From Mesobacterium pallidum (GTDB taxonomy: Bacteria; Pseudomonadota; Alphaproteobacteria; Rhodobacterales; Rhodobacteraceae), in assembly GCF_019966535.1 (NCBI RefSeq), contig NZ_JAIMID010000002.1:1-64000 (forward strand): DNA of 64,000 nt. The letters run 5' to 3'. Of this stretch, positions 26,841-35,754 are shown in pieces. The translations under genes and the position numbers were made by a program. A model generated the notes under the pieces. That model was given only the letters and a program-made list of their open reading frames with translations, was not told the origin of the DNA and did not search any database. How positions within the stretch are numbered: the stretch's first letter is position 1; the number at the start of each line of letters is the position of its first letter.

Positions 26841-26885
26841 GGAAAACGCTTGGGGCCGGCACCGGGTTCCCGGCACCGGCCCCGA
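26841..26885 (-). terminator. Strong hairpin after the Asp-rich secreted protein gene
   Basis: GGGGCCGG-CA-CCGGG, loop TT, CCCGG-CA-CCGGCCCC, a 15-base arm with a 2-base internal mismatch. On the minus strand it is followed after four bases by TTTT. Confidence 0.65.
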
Positions 26886-26905
26886 GGGGATCGTCACGGC
26901 GGGCG

Positions 26906-27517
26906 TTACGAGCCCTGGACGATCACCCAGACGTGGCCATCGGCGGTGGAGCGCACGGCCAGCACGTCGTCAGTGTCGTAGCCATCGGCCTCGACGGCGG
27001 TCTGCAGCGCGGCATTGGCTTCCACGGCGGCGCGCAGCGCGTCCCCGTCGGTGTTGCGGGCAATGGCGTTTTCCAGCGCGGTCACGTTGCCCGAGGCTTT
27101 CAGCTTGTCGATCTCGACGGTCGAGACCATGACGTCCTCGCCGATCTGTTCGACATCGGCCGCAGCGTCGCCGCCGGTGTTCAGCTCGGCGATGATCTGG
27201 CCATAGCGGTCGGAACTGCCGCCCATGTTGCCCGATGCGTTGCCCGAAGCCTTGCCGTCGGCGGTCACGGTGGCGTCTCCCATGTCGCTGTCGACCTCGG
27301 TGTCCGAGGCGACATCGGTGTCGACGCTCAGGCTGCCGTCTTCGGCCGTGACGCCGGTGCTGACGCCAGCGTCGGTGCTGACCGTGGTGTCACCGGCGGT
27401 GACAGACAGGCCGCCATCGGCATCGACGCCGAGCGATCCGTCGCCGGCCAGGGCCGAGGTCGACAGGGCGGCGGTCAGAAGGCCTGCAAGGCCAAGGGCT
27501 TTGATCTGGGTGGACAT
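26906..27517 (-). CDS. Unknown secreted acidic protein
   Basis: 203 residues. A clear signal peptide (KALGLAGLLTAALSTSALA, cut after ALA near residue 24) is followed by an Asp/Ser/Thr/Val-rich low-complexity region (about 25-100) with short repeats of the type VSTDAGVSTG. A C-terminal helical region follows (ELNTGGDAAADVEQIGEDVM, then TALENAIARNTDGDALRAAV). No cysteine and no enzyme motif. It is probably periplasmic or surface-exposed. The acidic repeats could bind cations; that is inference. Flanked by its own hairpin and an upstream promoter region shared with nothing else. Confidence 0.72.
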   Translation of the reverse strand: MSTQIKALGLAGLLTAALSTSALAGDGSLGVDADGGLSVTAGDTTVSTDAGVSTGVTAEDGSLSVDTDVASDTEVDSDMGDATVTADGKASGNASGNMGGSSDRYGQIIAELNTGGDAAADVEQIGEDVMVSTVEIDKLKASGNVTALENAIARNTDGDALRAAVEANAALQTAVEADGYDTDDVLAVRSTADGHVWVIVQGS

Positions 27518-27727
27518 GAGAGTCTCTCCTTTCTCTCTGCGCGTCGGGCCCGGCTCTTCCGTGCCCGTCGGGAAGACAACAGGCCGGCGGCAGGGAAGTT
27601 TCCGGTCCGGCGCCGCGACGCCGGATCTGGCCGATCTCCGCCCATTCCCCGGGGGAACGCGGTGCGGATTTCCGCCAATCGACTGGAAACGCGGTGAAAA
27701 TCGCCCCGCCCCATGGAACCGCCAACG

Positions 27728-27757
27728 AAAAGGGCGCGGATGTTGCCATCCGCGCCC
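27728..27757 (-). terminator. Rho-independent terminator of sodB
   Basis: On the minus strand GGGCGCGGAT, six-base loop, ATCCGCGCCC, then TTTTCG. Lies 30 bases after the sodB stop. Confidence 0.85.
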
Positions 27758-27786
27758 CGATCTCATGCCCCCTAAGGGACCGCCGC

Positions 27787-28386
27787 TCACATGCGCGAGG
27801 CGACGTTTTCCCAGTTGACCAGCTTGTCGAGGAAGTTGGTCAGGTAGGCCGGGCGCTTGTTGCGGAAGTCGATGTAGTAGGAATGCTCCCACACGTCGCA
27901 GCCCAGCAGCGCGGTCTGGCCAAAGCACAGCGGGTTGACGCCGTTCTCGGTCTTGGTGACCTTGAGCGAGCCGTCGGTGTCCTTGACCAACCAGGCCCAG
28001 CCCGAGCCGAACTGACCGGCGCCGGCGGCCGAGAAGTCTTCCTTGAACTTGTCGACCGACCCGAAGGCCTCGGTCAGCGCCTTCTCCAGCTCGCCCGGCA
28101 TCTTGCTTTCGCCCGGGCCCATCATTTCCCAGAACTGGTTGTGGTTCCAGAGCTGGCTGATGTTGTTGAAGATGCCCGACTGCGCCACGGCCGACTTGTC
28201 GTAGGTGCCCGTGATGATGTCTTCCATCGACTTGCCGTCCCACTCGGTGCCGGCGATCAGCTTGTTGCCGTTGTCGACATAGGCCTTGTGGTGCAGGTCA
28301 TGGTGGTATTCCAGCGTTTCCTTGGACATGCCAAGATCGGCCAGCGCGTCATGCGCATACGGAAGATCGGGAAGTTCGAAAGCCAT
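27787..28386 (-). CDS. sodB: Superoxide dismutase (Fe/Mn type)
   Basis: 199-residue cytoplasmic enzyme converting superoxide to peroxide and oxygen. The typical iron-SOD features are present: YHHDLHHKAYVDN with a metal-ligand His, LWNHNQFWEMM with the second His, and DVWEHSYYIDFRNKRP with the Asp and His ligands. Fe is likelier than Mn from these patterns but cannot be proved. Single gene with its own terminator. Confidence 0.94.
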   Translation of the reverse strand: MAFELPDLPYAHDALADLGMSKETLEYHHDLHHKAYVDNGNKLIAGTEWDGKSMEDIITGTYDKSAVAQSGIFNNISQLWNHNQFWEMMGPGESKMPGELEKALTEAFGSVDKFKEDFSAAGAGQFGSGWAWLVKDTDGSLKVTKTENGVNPLCFGQTALLGCDVWEHSYYIDFRNKRPAYLTNFLDKLVNWENVASRM

Positions 28387-28518
28387 TTTTGGGCCCCCTT
28401 TCCTGTGTTGCTTCGGGTTGTCCTAGATGTGAACCAACAGCCGCCGAGGTCAAGGTGCAATTGGCCCGCCGGGGCCGAGGATTTCTCAACGCCCCGATGT
28501 GCGGCATATCACAGGCGC

Positions 28519-28941
28519 TCAGCCGCGCAGCTTCGGCTCCCCGGTGACGCGCGCGCACTTGCCATCGCGGTAAAACGCGTTCTGGTAACCCGAGGCGCGC
28601 ACGTTCATCGACAGCGTGCCCGACGCCTTCTGGATGACGAGGCCATAGCGCATGGCCGGCGCCTTCTGGCCCAGCGAATCCTCGATCCGGTCCAGCAGGA
28701 ACTCGCCCTTGAGCACCTTGTCGGTGTTCTTGTTCACCTTGAACGGCACCGGCCCGCCCATGAACCCCAACGCCGCCGCGTTGGCCGCCACTGCCCGGCC
28801 CGAGTCGTCATCGACCCCGACAAAGACCTCTGTGCCGAACCAGTCCTGCGGGTTGGGCTGGTTCATCTTGCACAGCCAGTTCTCGGCCAGCGCTGGCGCG
28901 GCCGAGACGCAAAGCGCCAGGGCAAGTGTAATAAGCTTCAT
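28519..28941 (-). CDS. Unknown periplasmic protein
   Basis: 140 residues with a signal peptide (KLITLALALCVSAAPALA, about 2-19). The mature part contains two cysteines (WLCKMNQ and GKCARV) that could form a disulfide, and an otherwise soluble mixed fold (TEVFVGVDDDSGRAVAANAA). I do not recognise the family. The start at 28941 was chosen for the signal peptide. It is a lone gene between sodB and a gene-free region. Confidence 0.68.
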   Translation of the reverse strand: MKLITLALALCVSAAPALAENWLCKMNQPNPQDWFGTEVFVGVDDDSGRAVAANAAALGFMGGPVPFKVNKNTDKVLKGEFLLDRIEDSLGQKAPAMRYGLVIQKASGTLSMNVRASGYQNAFYRDGKCARVTGEPKLRG

Positions 28942-29642
28942 CGAAAAAAGTCCCTCCGGTCCCGTGTGGTCGGGGTCAAGCCTAGACCGGCCAAACGGGA
29001 AAGGACAGGTGCCCGCCATCAAGGCGCGACGCTGTGACCCGGGAATCACGTCAGCTTCTGCCGCGCGCCGGCACAACGACCGACCGGAACGTTGAGGGAC
29101 CGCCTGCAAACATCGGCGGGTACTTCCCGCATGACGCCGCGCCAGACTCGATACCGTCCCACCTACACTTTACCCAAAAGGCGCGACACGGGCTGGTGGG
29201 TTGATTTTTTGATCATAACAACTTTTTGGTGAGTCATGCAACAAATGCTCGCCTGACGCTGCGGAAATTATTCTCTTGACCGGCGAAGCGGCCGCAGGCT
29301 TCCCCAACGTCAGGTGCAGTCAACTTATGCACATTGGCCCCGGCCGTCCTGTCCGATGGCGCCGGAACGCTGCGACGGATCGGCCTCGCAGACCAAGGCC
29401 CGGTTTCGCCAGGCGGGCTTGCCCCGTTCCTCGCTGCCTGCCCGGGTAACTCCGGGACGCTGCACGGCAATTCCGGCACATCCCGGCAGCCAGGCGCAGC
29501 GGCCCTGCCCCTTCGCCCGGGCCCGGGCGGTGTCGCCCCTGCCCGGCTTTTGTCCACGCATTTATCCACAGCACCGCCAGGCCCGGATACACGAATGCCG
29601 CCCCCGAACGGGAGCGGCATGGAGTCCTGTCAGGCCCTTGGT
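28942..29642. other. 700-bp gene-free region with DnaA-box-like sites and GANTC sites
   Basis: No credible gene is seen. It contains TTATGCACA (29325-29333) and TTATCCACA (29562-29570), both exact fits to the DnaA-box consensus TTWTNCACA. TTGTCCACG (29550-29558) is a weaker copy 12 bases before the second. An A/T-rich stretch (about 29195-29275, with GATTTTTTGATCATAACAAC) lies before the first box, and GANTC methylation sites occur at 29145, 29231 and 29622. A weak hairpin at 29595-29620 may end the 29643 gene. The role is not established. Confidence 0.45.
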
Positions 29643-29918
29643 TTACTGGCCGTCGTCAACCGGGGCGGCTTGCTGGCCCGAAGGCTCGGCACTGGCGCCA
29701 TCAGCCGGCGCGGCCTCGTCCGTCTGGATGGTGATCGTGGTGCTGTCGCCTTCGCCGGCGCCGGTGGCCGAGCCGCCGGTGGTGTCGACCGAGGTGCTGG
29801 CAAAGATCCAGATCGCCACCAGCGCGATGACGACGATGATGCCCATGAAGAACGCGCCGAGGTTACCCGACGACCGTTCACGCGGTTCACGTTCGATGTA
29901 GACGTTGCGGTCTGCCAT
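29643..29918 (-). CDS. Small single-pass membrane protein, unknown
   Basis: 91 residues: a short charged cytoplasmic N-terminus (DRNVYIEREPRERSSGN), one transmembrane helix (LGAFFMGIIVVIALVAIWIF, about 18-37), then a Thr/Ala/Gly-rich acidic tail. The start at 29918 (MADRN) was preferred to 29936 because MADRNVYIE is the usual kind of start in similar short roseobacter proteins. Divergent from ccmI. No function is recognised. Confidence 0.7.
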   Translation of the reverse strand: MADRNVYIEREPRERSSGNLGAFFMGIIVVIALVAIWIFASTSVDTTGGSATGAGEGDSTTITIQTDEAAPADGASAEPSGQQAAPVDDGQ

Positions 29919-30123
29919 TTTTCTTCTCCGTTCCATGCTGTGTCTTGCCGGAAGAACGCGCGATCTTGCGTGACGGTTCCCTTCGGCCCGCGCCCCCGAC
30001 CGGCGGATTTCCGCGCCGCCCGGCCCGGCCGCCGTGGTTGCGACATCCTTGCGCTCACGAGGATTTGCCCTTTTTCCGTGCCCGCCGCTGCGCTATCCCG
30101 CGATGACCTGAAGGGAAGACCGC

Positions 30124-31347
30124 ATGAGTTTCTGGATCCTGGCCGCCGCCCTTGCCCTGGCCGTCGCCGCGCTGCTGGCGCGCGCCGCGCGTCAGGCCGC
30201 GCCGCCCCCTGCCGATGCCACCGCCTTTGACATCGGCGTCTACCGCGACCAGCTGGCCGAGGTGGACCGCGACGTGGCCCGCGGCGTGATCGGCGAAGGA
30301 GAAGCCGAGCGGATCCGCACCGAGATCAAACGCCGCATCCTGGCCGCCGATACCCAGCGGGTCGGTGCCGATGGCGGCGCGCAGCGCCGCGGCAGCCTTG
30401 TCGGCACGCTGATGATGGGGGCCGTGGTGGTCGGCGGCGGCCTTGGCCTCTACGGCTGGCTCGGCGCGCCGGGCGTGCCCGACCAGGGGCTGGCCGCGCG
30501 CAAGGCGCAAGCCGCCGAACGGCGCGAAACCCGTCCCAGCCAGGCCGAGGCCGAAGCCGAGATGCCCACCCGTCCCGCCGCCGAGATCGACCCGCAATAT
30601 GCCGAGCTGATGGATCAGCTGCGCGCCACCGTCGTCGCCCGCCCCGGCGAGGTGCAGGGCCTCGAGCTGCTGGCCCGGAACGAGGCGAACCTGGGCAATT
30701 TCGCCGCCGCCTATGCCGCGCAGGAGCAGCTGATCGCGGCGCGGGGCGACGACGCCACCGCGCAGGACTACGCGGACCTGGCCGAGCTCAAGATCCTCGC
30801 CGCCGGTGGCTATGTCTCGCCCGAGGCCGAAGAGGCGCTGCGCCAGGCGCTGCTGCGCGACAACCGCAACGGCATCGCGCAGTATTACAGCGGGCTGATG
30901 ATGGCGCAGATCGGCCGGCCCGACGTCGGCTTCCGCCTCTGGTCGGGCCTGCTGCGCGCCAGCCAGCCGGATGACGCCTGGGTGCCGCCGATCCGCGGCC
31001 AGATCGAAGGCCTGGCCGAGTTGGCGGGCGTGCGCTACACCCTGCCCCCGCTCGAAGACAGCACCGCCCCCGGCCCCAGCCAGGCCGACATCGAGGCCGC
31101 CGGCGACATGACCGACGCCGAACGCCAGGACATGATCCGCGGCATGGTCGCCCGCCTGTCGGACCGCCTGGCCAACGAAGGCGGCAGCCCCGAGGAATGG
31201 GCCCGGCTGATCGGCGCCTACGGCGTGCTGGGCGAGACCGAGCGCGCCCGCGCGATCTGGGAAGAGGCCCGGCTGGTCTTTGGCCAGAACCCCGAGGCGA
31301 TGGCGCTCATCACCGAGGCCGGCCGCAGCGCGGGGGTCGCCGAATGA
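30124..31347 (+). CDS. ccmI: Cytochrome c maturation protein CcmI
   Basis: 407-residue membrane-bound chaperone that holds apocytochrome c for heme ligation. N-terminal transmembrane segment ([19 protein letters not shown]), the CcmI signature [19 protein letters not shown], a second membrane helix near residues 92-112 ([19 protein letters not shown]), and TPR-like helices to the end. It fits the window's need to mature many c-type cytochromes (SoxX, A, D, E). Coupled to ruvX by ATGA overlap. Confidence 0.92.
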   Translation: MSFWILAAALALAVAALLARAARQAAPPPADATAFDIGVYRDQLAEVDRDVARGVIGEGEAERIRTEIKRRILAADTQRVGADGGAQRRGSLVGTLMMGAVVVGGGLGLYGWLGAPGVPDQGLAARKAQAAERRETRPSQAEAEAEMPTRPAAEIDPQYAELMDQLRATVVARPGEVQGLELLARNEANLGNFAAAYAAQEQLIAARGDDATAQDYADLAELKILAAGGYVSPEAEEALRQALLRDNRNGIAQYYSGLMMAQIGRPDVGFRLWSGLLRASQPDDAWVPPIRGQIEGLAELAGVRYTLPPLEDSTAPGPSQADIEAAGDMTDAERQDMIRGMVARLSDRLANEGGSPEEWARLIGAYGVLGETERARAIWEEARLVFGQNPEAMALITEAGRSAGVAE

Positions 31348-31823
31348 TCCTGGAAACGGCAGAAGACTTTGTTGCCGCCCTGCCCCGGCACGGCGCGCTG
31401 GCCGGGCTCGACCTTGGCACCAAGACCATCGGCGTGGCGGTGTCGGACGGGATGCGCTCGGTCGCCACGCCGCTCACGACCATCAAGCGCAAGAAGTTCA
31501 CCGAGGACGCGCAGGCGCTCGAGGCGATCCTGTCGGCGCGCGCCATCGCCGGGCTCGTGCTGGGCCTGCCGCGCAACATGGACGGCTCGGAGGGGCCGCG
31601 CTGCCAGTCGACCCGCGCCTTTGCCCGCAACATGGAACGGCGCCTGCCCGAGATACCGATCACCTACTGGGACGAACGGCTCTCGACTGTCGCCGCCGAA
31701 CGCGCCCTTCTCGAGGCAGACACCAGCCGCGCCCGCCGGGCCGAGGTGATCGACCACGTCGCCGCCGGCTACATCCTGCAGGGCCTGCTGGACCGTATGG
31801 GCCATATCGGGGGCGCGGCATGA
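31344..31823 (+). CDS. ruvX: RuvX/YqgF-family Holliday-junction resolvase-like nuclease
   Basis: 159 residues with an RNase H-like fold: [16 protein letters not shown] near the N-terminus (first catalytic Asp), [13 protein letters not shown] and [17 protein letters not shown] (second acid), and [16 protein letters not shown] at the end. The family includes pre-16S rRNA processing enzymes. It overlaps ccmI and the next gene by 4 bases each. Confidence 0.93.
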   Translation: MILETAEDFVAALPRHGALAGLDLGTKTIGVAVSDGMRSVATPLTTIKRKKFTEDAQALEAILSARAIAGLVLGLPRNMDGSEGPRCQSTRAFARNMERRLPEIPITYWDERLSTVAAERALLEADTSRARRAEVIDHVAAGYILQGLLDRMGHIGGAA

Positions 31824-32050
31824 GCGACGAAGTCTGGAAGCGCACCGAGATCGAAAGCCCCTGCATCAAGGTCTGTGTGGTCCATCCCGAGACGCGCACC
31901 TGCACCGGCTGCCTGCGCACCATCGACGAGATCGGCCGTTGGTCGCGCATGACCCCCGACGAACGGCGCGTCATCATGGATGCCCTGCCCGCCCGTTCTG
32001 CCGCAATGACCCGGCGCCGCGGCGGCCGGGCCGCCCGGCTCAAGAGGTGA
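31820..32050 (+). CDS. DUF1289 Cys-motif protein
   Basis: 76 residues with the DUF1289 signature [10 protein letters not shown]...[15 protein letters not shown]: four cysteines likely binding a metal or Fe-S cluster. It is cytoplasmic and translationally coupled to ruvX. The function of the family is unknown. Confidence 0.88.
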   Translation: MSDEVWKRTEIESPCIKVCVVHPETRTCTGCLRTIDEIGRWSRMTPDERRVIMDALPARSAAMTRRRGGRAARLKR

Positions 32051-32103
32051 GGCGATTTCAACCCATCGTTGCGTGATTTACGTTTGGTGCCTATCACATT
32101 TTC

Positions 32104-32574
32104 ATGATCCGTTATCGCGCCCCCAAACCGGAAGAGCTGCCCGCCGCCTCGGCCCTGTGCCGGGCGTCCAAGGCGTCCTGGGGCTATGACGCGGCGTTCA
32201 TGGACGCCTGCCGCGAGGCGCTGACCCTGCACCCGGAGGACCTGGACACCGACCCGACCCTTGCCGCCTTCGACGGCGACCGCATGGTCGGCCTGGTGCA
32301 GGTCGCGGGCGACGGGGACTCCGTCTGGCTGGAAAAACTCTTCGTCGCCCCGGACCGCATGGGCCGCGGCATCGGCCGGCGGTTGTTCCATTGGGCGCTG
32401 CTGGCCGCCACCCGGCTTGGTGCCGGCCCGCTGATCGTCGATGCCGACCCCGGCGCCGTGCCCTTCTACACCGCCATGGGCTGCCGCCTCGTGGGCGAGG
32501 CGCCCTCGGACGCCATCCCCGGCCGCATGTTGCCCCGCCTCGCCCGCGACCTGCCGGACCTGCCGCGCGCCTGA
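32104..32574 (+). CDS. GNAT-family N-acetyltransferase
   Basis: 156 residues with the GNAT acetyl-CoA loop motif VAPDRMGRGIGRRLFHWAL (motif A) and the N-terminal RYRAPKPEELPAASALCRAS. The substrate is unknown. It follows the DUF1289 gene by 53 bases and is probably independently expressed. Confidence 0.85.
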   Translation: MIRYRAPKPEELPAASALCRASKASWGYDAAFMDACREALTLHPEDLDTDPTLAAFDGDRMVGLVQVAGDGDSVWLEKLFVAPDRMGRGIGRRLFHWALLAATRLGAGPLIVDADPGAVPFYTAMGCRLVGEAPSDAIPGRMLPRLARDLPDLPRA

Positions 32575-32670
32575 TCCCTGCTGCCGCCCCTGCGCAGCCG
32601 CGGCCACCCGCCGCCGGCCCTGCCGTCATGCAAAATTCATTTGGACGCGGGGCGCGATACGTTTAGAATA

Positions 32671-32700
32671 CCGGAAACAGAGTTTCGGACTTTCCGAAAG
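32671..32700 (+). promoter_or_regulatory. Inverted repeats upstream of the DegT-type gene
   Basis: TTTCGG-ACTTT-CCGAAA at 32683-32699 is a perfect 6-bp inverted repeat, and CCGGAAAC (32671) with GTTTCGG (32682) forms a second overlapping one. It lies 25-50 bases before the start at 32725. An operator is possible; nothing in the sequence names the regulator. Confidence 0.35.
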
Positions 32701-32724
32701 ACGGTCAATGCAAGGGACCAAAGA

Positions 32725-33936
32725 ATGAGCAAGGCACCCAACGTTCACGACGCCGAACCCATCCCCGCCGAGGCGCGGGCCGAGATCGAGCGCCTGCTGC
32801 AAACGGGCGACCTGTTCCGCTACAACGCCCCGGCCGATGCGCCGGTCTCGCTGCTGGAACGCGAGTTTGCCGAACTGATGGGCGTGAAATACGCGCTGGC
32901 CGTGGCGTCGTGCTCGGCCGCGCTGTTCCTGTCGCTCAAGGCGCTGGACCTGCCGCGCGGCGCGCGGGTGATGATCCCGGCCTTCACCTTCGCCGCCGTG
33001 CCCTCGTCGATCGTCCATGCGGACTGCGTGCCCGTGCTCTGCGAGGTCGGTGAGGATTATCGCATCGACATCAAGGACTTCGAGGCTAAACTGACCGGCG
33101 TCGATGCGGTCATGGTCAGCCATATGCGCGGCCATACGTCCGACATGGACGCGATCATGGCGCTCGCCGCCCAGGCCGGCGTCCCGGTGGTCGAGGACGC
33201 GGCGCACAGCCTTGGCACCACTTGGCACGGCCGCAAGATCGGCACCCTGGGCCGCATCGGCTGCTTCAGCTTCCAAAGCTACAAGCTGGTGAACGCGGGC
33301 GAAGGCGGCATCCTGATCTCGGACGATCCCGACCTGATCGCGCGCGCCGTCATCATGTCGGGCGCCTATGAGCACGCCTGGAAAAAGCACCTGCCCCATG
33401 GCGACAACACGGGCGAGCTGAAGGCCGCCTTCGACCGTTGGCAGAACAAGCTGCCGCTCTATAACCAGCGCCTGTCGAACCTGTCGGCCGCCGTGATCCG
33501 CCCGCAACTGCCCAAGGTGGCCGAGCGGGTGATCCGTGGCCGCGCCAACCACGACCACGTGGCGGCGATCCTGAACGATAGCCCCTGGATGCAGGTCCCG
33601 GCCAAGCTGGCACCCGAGGACCGCGCGCCGGATTCGATCCAGTTCAACCTGGTCGGCATGGATACCGGCCAGCGCGCCGCCTTTGCCGAGGCAGCGGCGG
33701 CCGAAGGCGTGAAAGTGCAGATCTTCGGCATGAGCCAGGACAATGCCCGCGCCTTCTGGAACTGGCATTTCCTGCCCGAACAGGTCGAGCTGCCGCGCAC
33801 CCGCGCCATGCTGATGAACGCCTGCGACGTCCGCCTTCCGGCGCGGCTGACGCGGGAAGACTGCGACCTCGTCGCCGGGATCCTCACCCGGGCGGCGGAA
33901 ACCGCCATGACACCGAACCGCGCCTTCGGCACCTGA
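32725..33936 (+). CDS. DegT/DnrJ/EryC1/StrS-family PLP aminotransferase
   Basis: 403-residue type I-fold PLP enzyme. Recognised by YALAVASCSAALFLSLKALD, VVEDAAHSLGTTWHGRKIGT, and FSFQSYKLVNAGEGGIL, whose Lys should form the Schiff base with PLP. Members make amino sugars or amino-cyclitols. Here no sugar-nucleotide genes surround it, so the substrate is unclear. The start at 32725 has a weak AAAG site; the open frame runs further 5' across the inverted repeats. Confidence 0.85.
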   Translation: MSKAPNVHDAEPIPAEARAEIERLLQTGDLFRYNAPADAPVSLLEREFAELMGVKYALAVASCSAALFLSLKALDLPRGARVMIPAFTFAAVPSSIVHADCVPVLCEVGEDYRIDIKDFEAKLTGVDAVMVSHMRGHTSDMDAIMALAAQAGVPVVEDAAHSLGTTWHGRKIGTLGRIGCFSFQSYKLVNAGEGGILISDDPDLIARAVIMSGAYEHAWKKHLPHGDNTGELKAAFDRWQNKLPLYNQRLSNLSAAVIRPQLPKVAERVIRGRANHDHVAAILNDSPWMQVPAKLAPEDRAPDSIQFNLVGMDTGQRAAFAEAAAAEGVKVQIFGMSQDNARAFWNWHFLPEQVELPRTRAMLMNACDVRLPARLTREDCDLVAGILTRAAETAMTPNRAFGT

Positions 33937-34019
33937 CGCCGGGGCGTGCCGACCGCGCGCCAAAGACTCAACTACGGGCCACCCACTCACGGAACGGGCC
34001 CCGGGCGCAGTGTCGGACA

Positions 34020-34051
34020 GGCAGGACCGCGGTCGGACCCGCGGTCCTGCC
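34020..34051. terminator. Perfect 13-bp inverted repeat between convergent genes
   Basis: GGCAGGACCGCGG, loop TCGGAC, CCGCGGTCCTGCC, between the convergent DegT-type and lysR genes. A bidirectional terminator is likely, although no T-run follows. Confidence 0.7.
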
Positions 34052-34076
34052 ACCGACGGGGCGGCCCGGGGCCTGG

Positions 34077-35042
34077 TCAGACCAGTCGCAGGGATTCGTC
34101 GAGAAACGGATAGGCCGCGCGGGCCGGACGGACGATCACCTCGTCCACGATACCGCGCAATTGGCCAGCCACCGTGCCCGGCATTGTCTTGAGCACATCA
34201 CGCCGTGCAATCAGCGAAATGGTCCGCTCGAGCGGGGCGAAGGGCAGCGGGTAGACGTCGATCTCGGCCGCGAAGCGGCGCGCGCGCATCAGCGCCAGAG
34301 GAGTCAGGATGGTCCAGCCCGCCCCTGCCGCGACCAGCGCCAGGATCGCGTGGTAACTGTCTATTTCGAAACGATGATCCACGGTCAGGTTCTGCCGCGC
34401 CAGGTGATCGGCGATCAGCCGGCCCATGTGATGGCGCTGGGTGTATTGCACCAGCGGCAGGCGCTTGAGCGCCGACGGCAGATCGGTGCCCGCGCCGTCC
34501 AGACCGCGCGGCACGGCCACGACGAAGCCTTCGACCATGACCGGATGCACCTCCATCCAGTCGGCGGGCGCGCCCATCTCGGCCGCGACGATCACGTCGA
34601 GCGCGCGGGCGTCCAGCTGGTCCTGCAGGAAATGGCTCGCCCCGGTTTCCAGCAGGAACTGGCAGCCCCGCAGCTCTTCCGACAGGCGCGAGAGCAGGCG
34701 GGGGGTCACGTCGGCCTCGAAATCCTCGATCATGCCCAGCCGCATCCGGGTGAGATAGGACATGTCCGGGGCCGAGAGCTCGAGCCGCGCCTGTTCGGCC
34801 TCGTTCAGGATGGTCTGGGCGCGGCGGCGGAACATCTCTCCGGCCGGGGTCAGCACCATGGGGCGCTGGTCGCGGTCCAGCAGCTCGGCCGAGAGGGCGG
34901 CCTCGAGGTTGCTCACCTGCTGGCTGACCGCGCTGGGGCTGGCGCCAAGGCGGCGCGCAGCGGCCGAGACAGAGCGTTCCTCGGCCACGGCCACGAAGAC
35001 CTCGATATGCCAGAGCGTGATGCGGCCCGCACCGGAGGGCAC
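34077..35042 (-). CDS. LysR-family transcriptional regulator
   Basis: 321 residues: N-terminal LysR helix-turn-helix (RITLWHIEVFVAVAEERSVS, AAARRLGASPSAVSQQVSNL, residues about 7-66) and a periplasmic-binding-like effector domain (about 95-300). It starts with GTG only 1 base after the phaR stop, so it is co-transcribed with, and probably coupled to, phaR. Its target is unknown. Unusually for LysR it has no divergent partner gene. Confidence 0.9.
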   Translation of the reverse strand: MPSGAGRITLWHIEVFVAVAEERSVSAAARRLGASPSAVSQQVSNLEAALSAELLDRDQRPMVLTPAGEMFRRRAQTILNEAEQARLELSAPDMSYLTRMRLGMIEDFEADVTPRLLSRLSEELRGCQFLLETGASHFLQDQLDARALDVIVAAEMGAPADWMEVHPVMVEGFVVAVPRGLDGAGTDLPSALKRLPLVQYTQRHHMGRLIADHLARQNLTVDHRFEIDSYHAILALVAAGAGWTILTPLALMRARRFAAEIDVYPLPFAPLERTISLIARRDVLKTMPGTVAGQLRGIVDEVIVRPARAAYPFLDESLRLV

Positions 35043-35043
35043 G

Positions 35044-35610
35044 TCAGTTGCCCAGTTTGCTCAGCTTGTTCTGAAGATCCGCCAGCTGCTTCTTGATGTC
35101 GTCAAGGTCCTCGGCGCCCTTGCTCGCCGGCGCCCCGCCCTCGCGCTCGGGCATGGAAGTGCCCGACTTGGCCGCGCCCCAGGCCGCCTGCATAGCGTTC
35201 ATGAAGGCCTCCTGCTGGACGCGCAGCGCCTCGAAGCCGGGTTTGGCGATGGGGTTCATGGCACCCATCTTTTCCATCATCTGCCCCTGCCCGTCGCGCA
35301 ACATGTCGAAGGACATGGCCAGGAACTGCGGCACCACGCTGGTGGCCTGGTTGGTGTAGCTGCGCACGAGGTCATTCAGCACGGCCACCGGCAGCACGTT
35401 CTCGCCGCGGCTCTCGTGCTCGGCGATGATCTGCAGCAGGTACTGACGGGTCAGGTCGTCGCCGGACTTCAGGTCGACGATCTGCACCTCGCGGCCATCC
35501 CGGATGAACCCCGCGATGTCGTCGAGCGTCACGTAATCGCTGGTCTCGGTATTGTAGAGCCGGCGGCTCGCGTATCGCTTGATGAGAAGCGGTTTCTCCG
35601 TCTCGGCCAC
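35044..35610 (-). CDS. phaR: PHA synthesis repressor PhaR
   Basis: 188 residues: the PHB/PHA accumulation regulator N-terminal domain (LLIKRYASRRLYNTETSDYV, DIAGFIRDGREVQIVDLKSG) binds DNA, and the following domain (EHESRGENVLPVAVLNDLVR, MSFDMLRDGQGQMMEKM) senses PHA granules. A C-terminal coiled-coil-like stretch ends it (LDDIKKQLADLQNKLSKL). The family represses phasin genes and itself and is released when it binds PHA. Matching operators lie at 35632, 36495 and 38416. Confidence 0.94.
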   Translation of the reverse strand: MAETEKPLLIKRYASRRLYNTETSDYVTLDDIAGFIRDGREVQIVDLKSGDDLTRQYLLQIIAEHESRGENVLPVAVLNDLVRSYTNQATSVVPQFLAMSFDMLRDGQGQMMEKMGAMNPIAKPGFEALRVQQEAFMNAMQAAWGAAKSGTSMPEREGGAPASKGAEDLDDIKKQLADLQNKLSKLGN

Positions 35611-35631
35611 GAGGAGCCCTCCCAGGGTGAA

Positions 35632-35668
35632 TGCAGCACTGCAGCAAAGCTTATGCGAGCGCAGCAGA
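35632..35668 (-). promoter_or_regulatory. PhaR-type operator in the phaR leader
   Basis: TGCAGCACTGCAGCA at 35632-35646, then GCGAGCGCAGCAGAAA at 35656-35671. It shares TGCAGCA and GCAGCAGAAA-like words with the phaP and phaC/phaZ operators, and lies 20-60 bases before the phaR start, as expected for autoregulation. Confidence 0.6.
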
Positions 35669-35754
35669 AAAGGAAAGCCTCGTTCCGCGCGGGCAGAAAG
35701 ACCCTACGGCTACGCATGGTTACCCGCCGCTTGGCGCCACGCCGGCACCCGGAA

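Noticed and set aside
29234..29620. 128-residue minus-strand open frame in the gene-free region
   Set aside because: Composition is Arg/Pro/Gly-rich and irregular, with no ribosome site or recognisable pattern; more likely non-coding.
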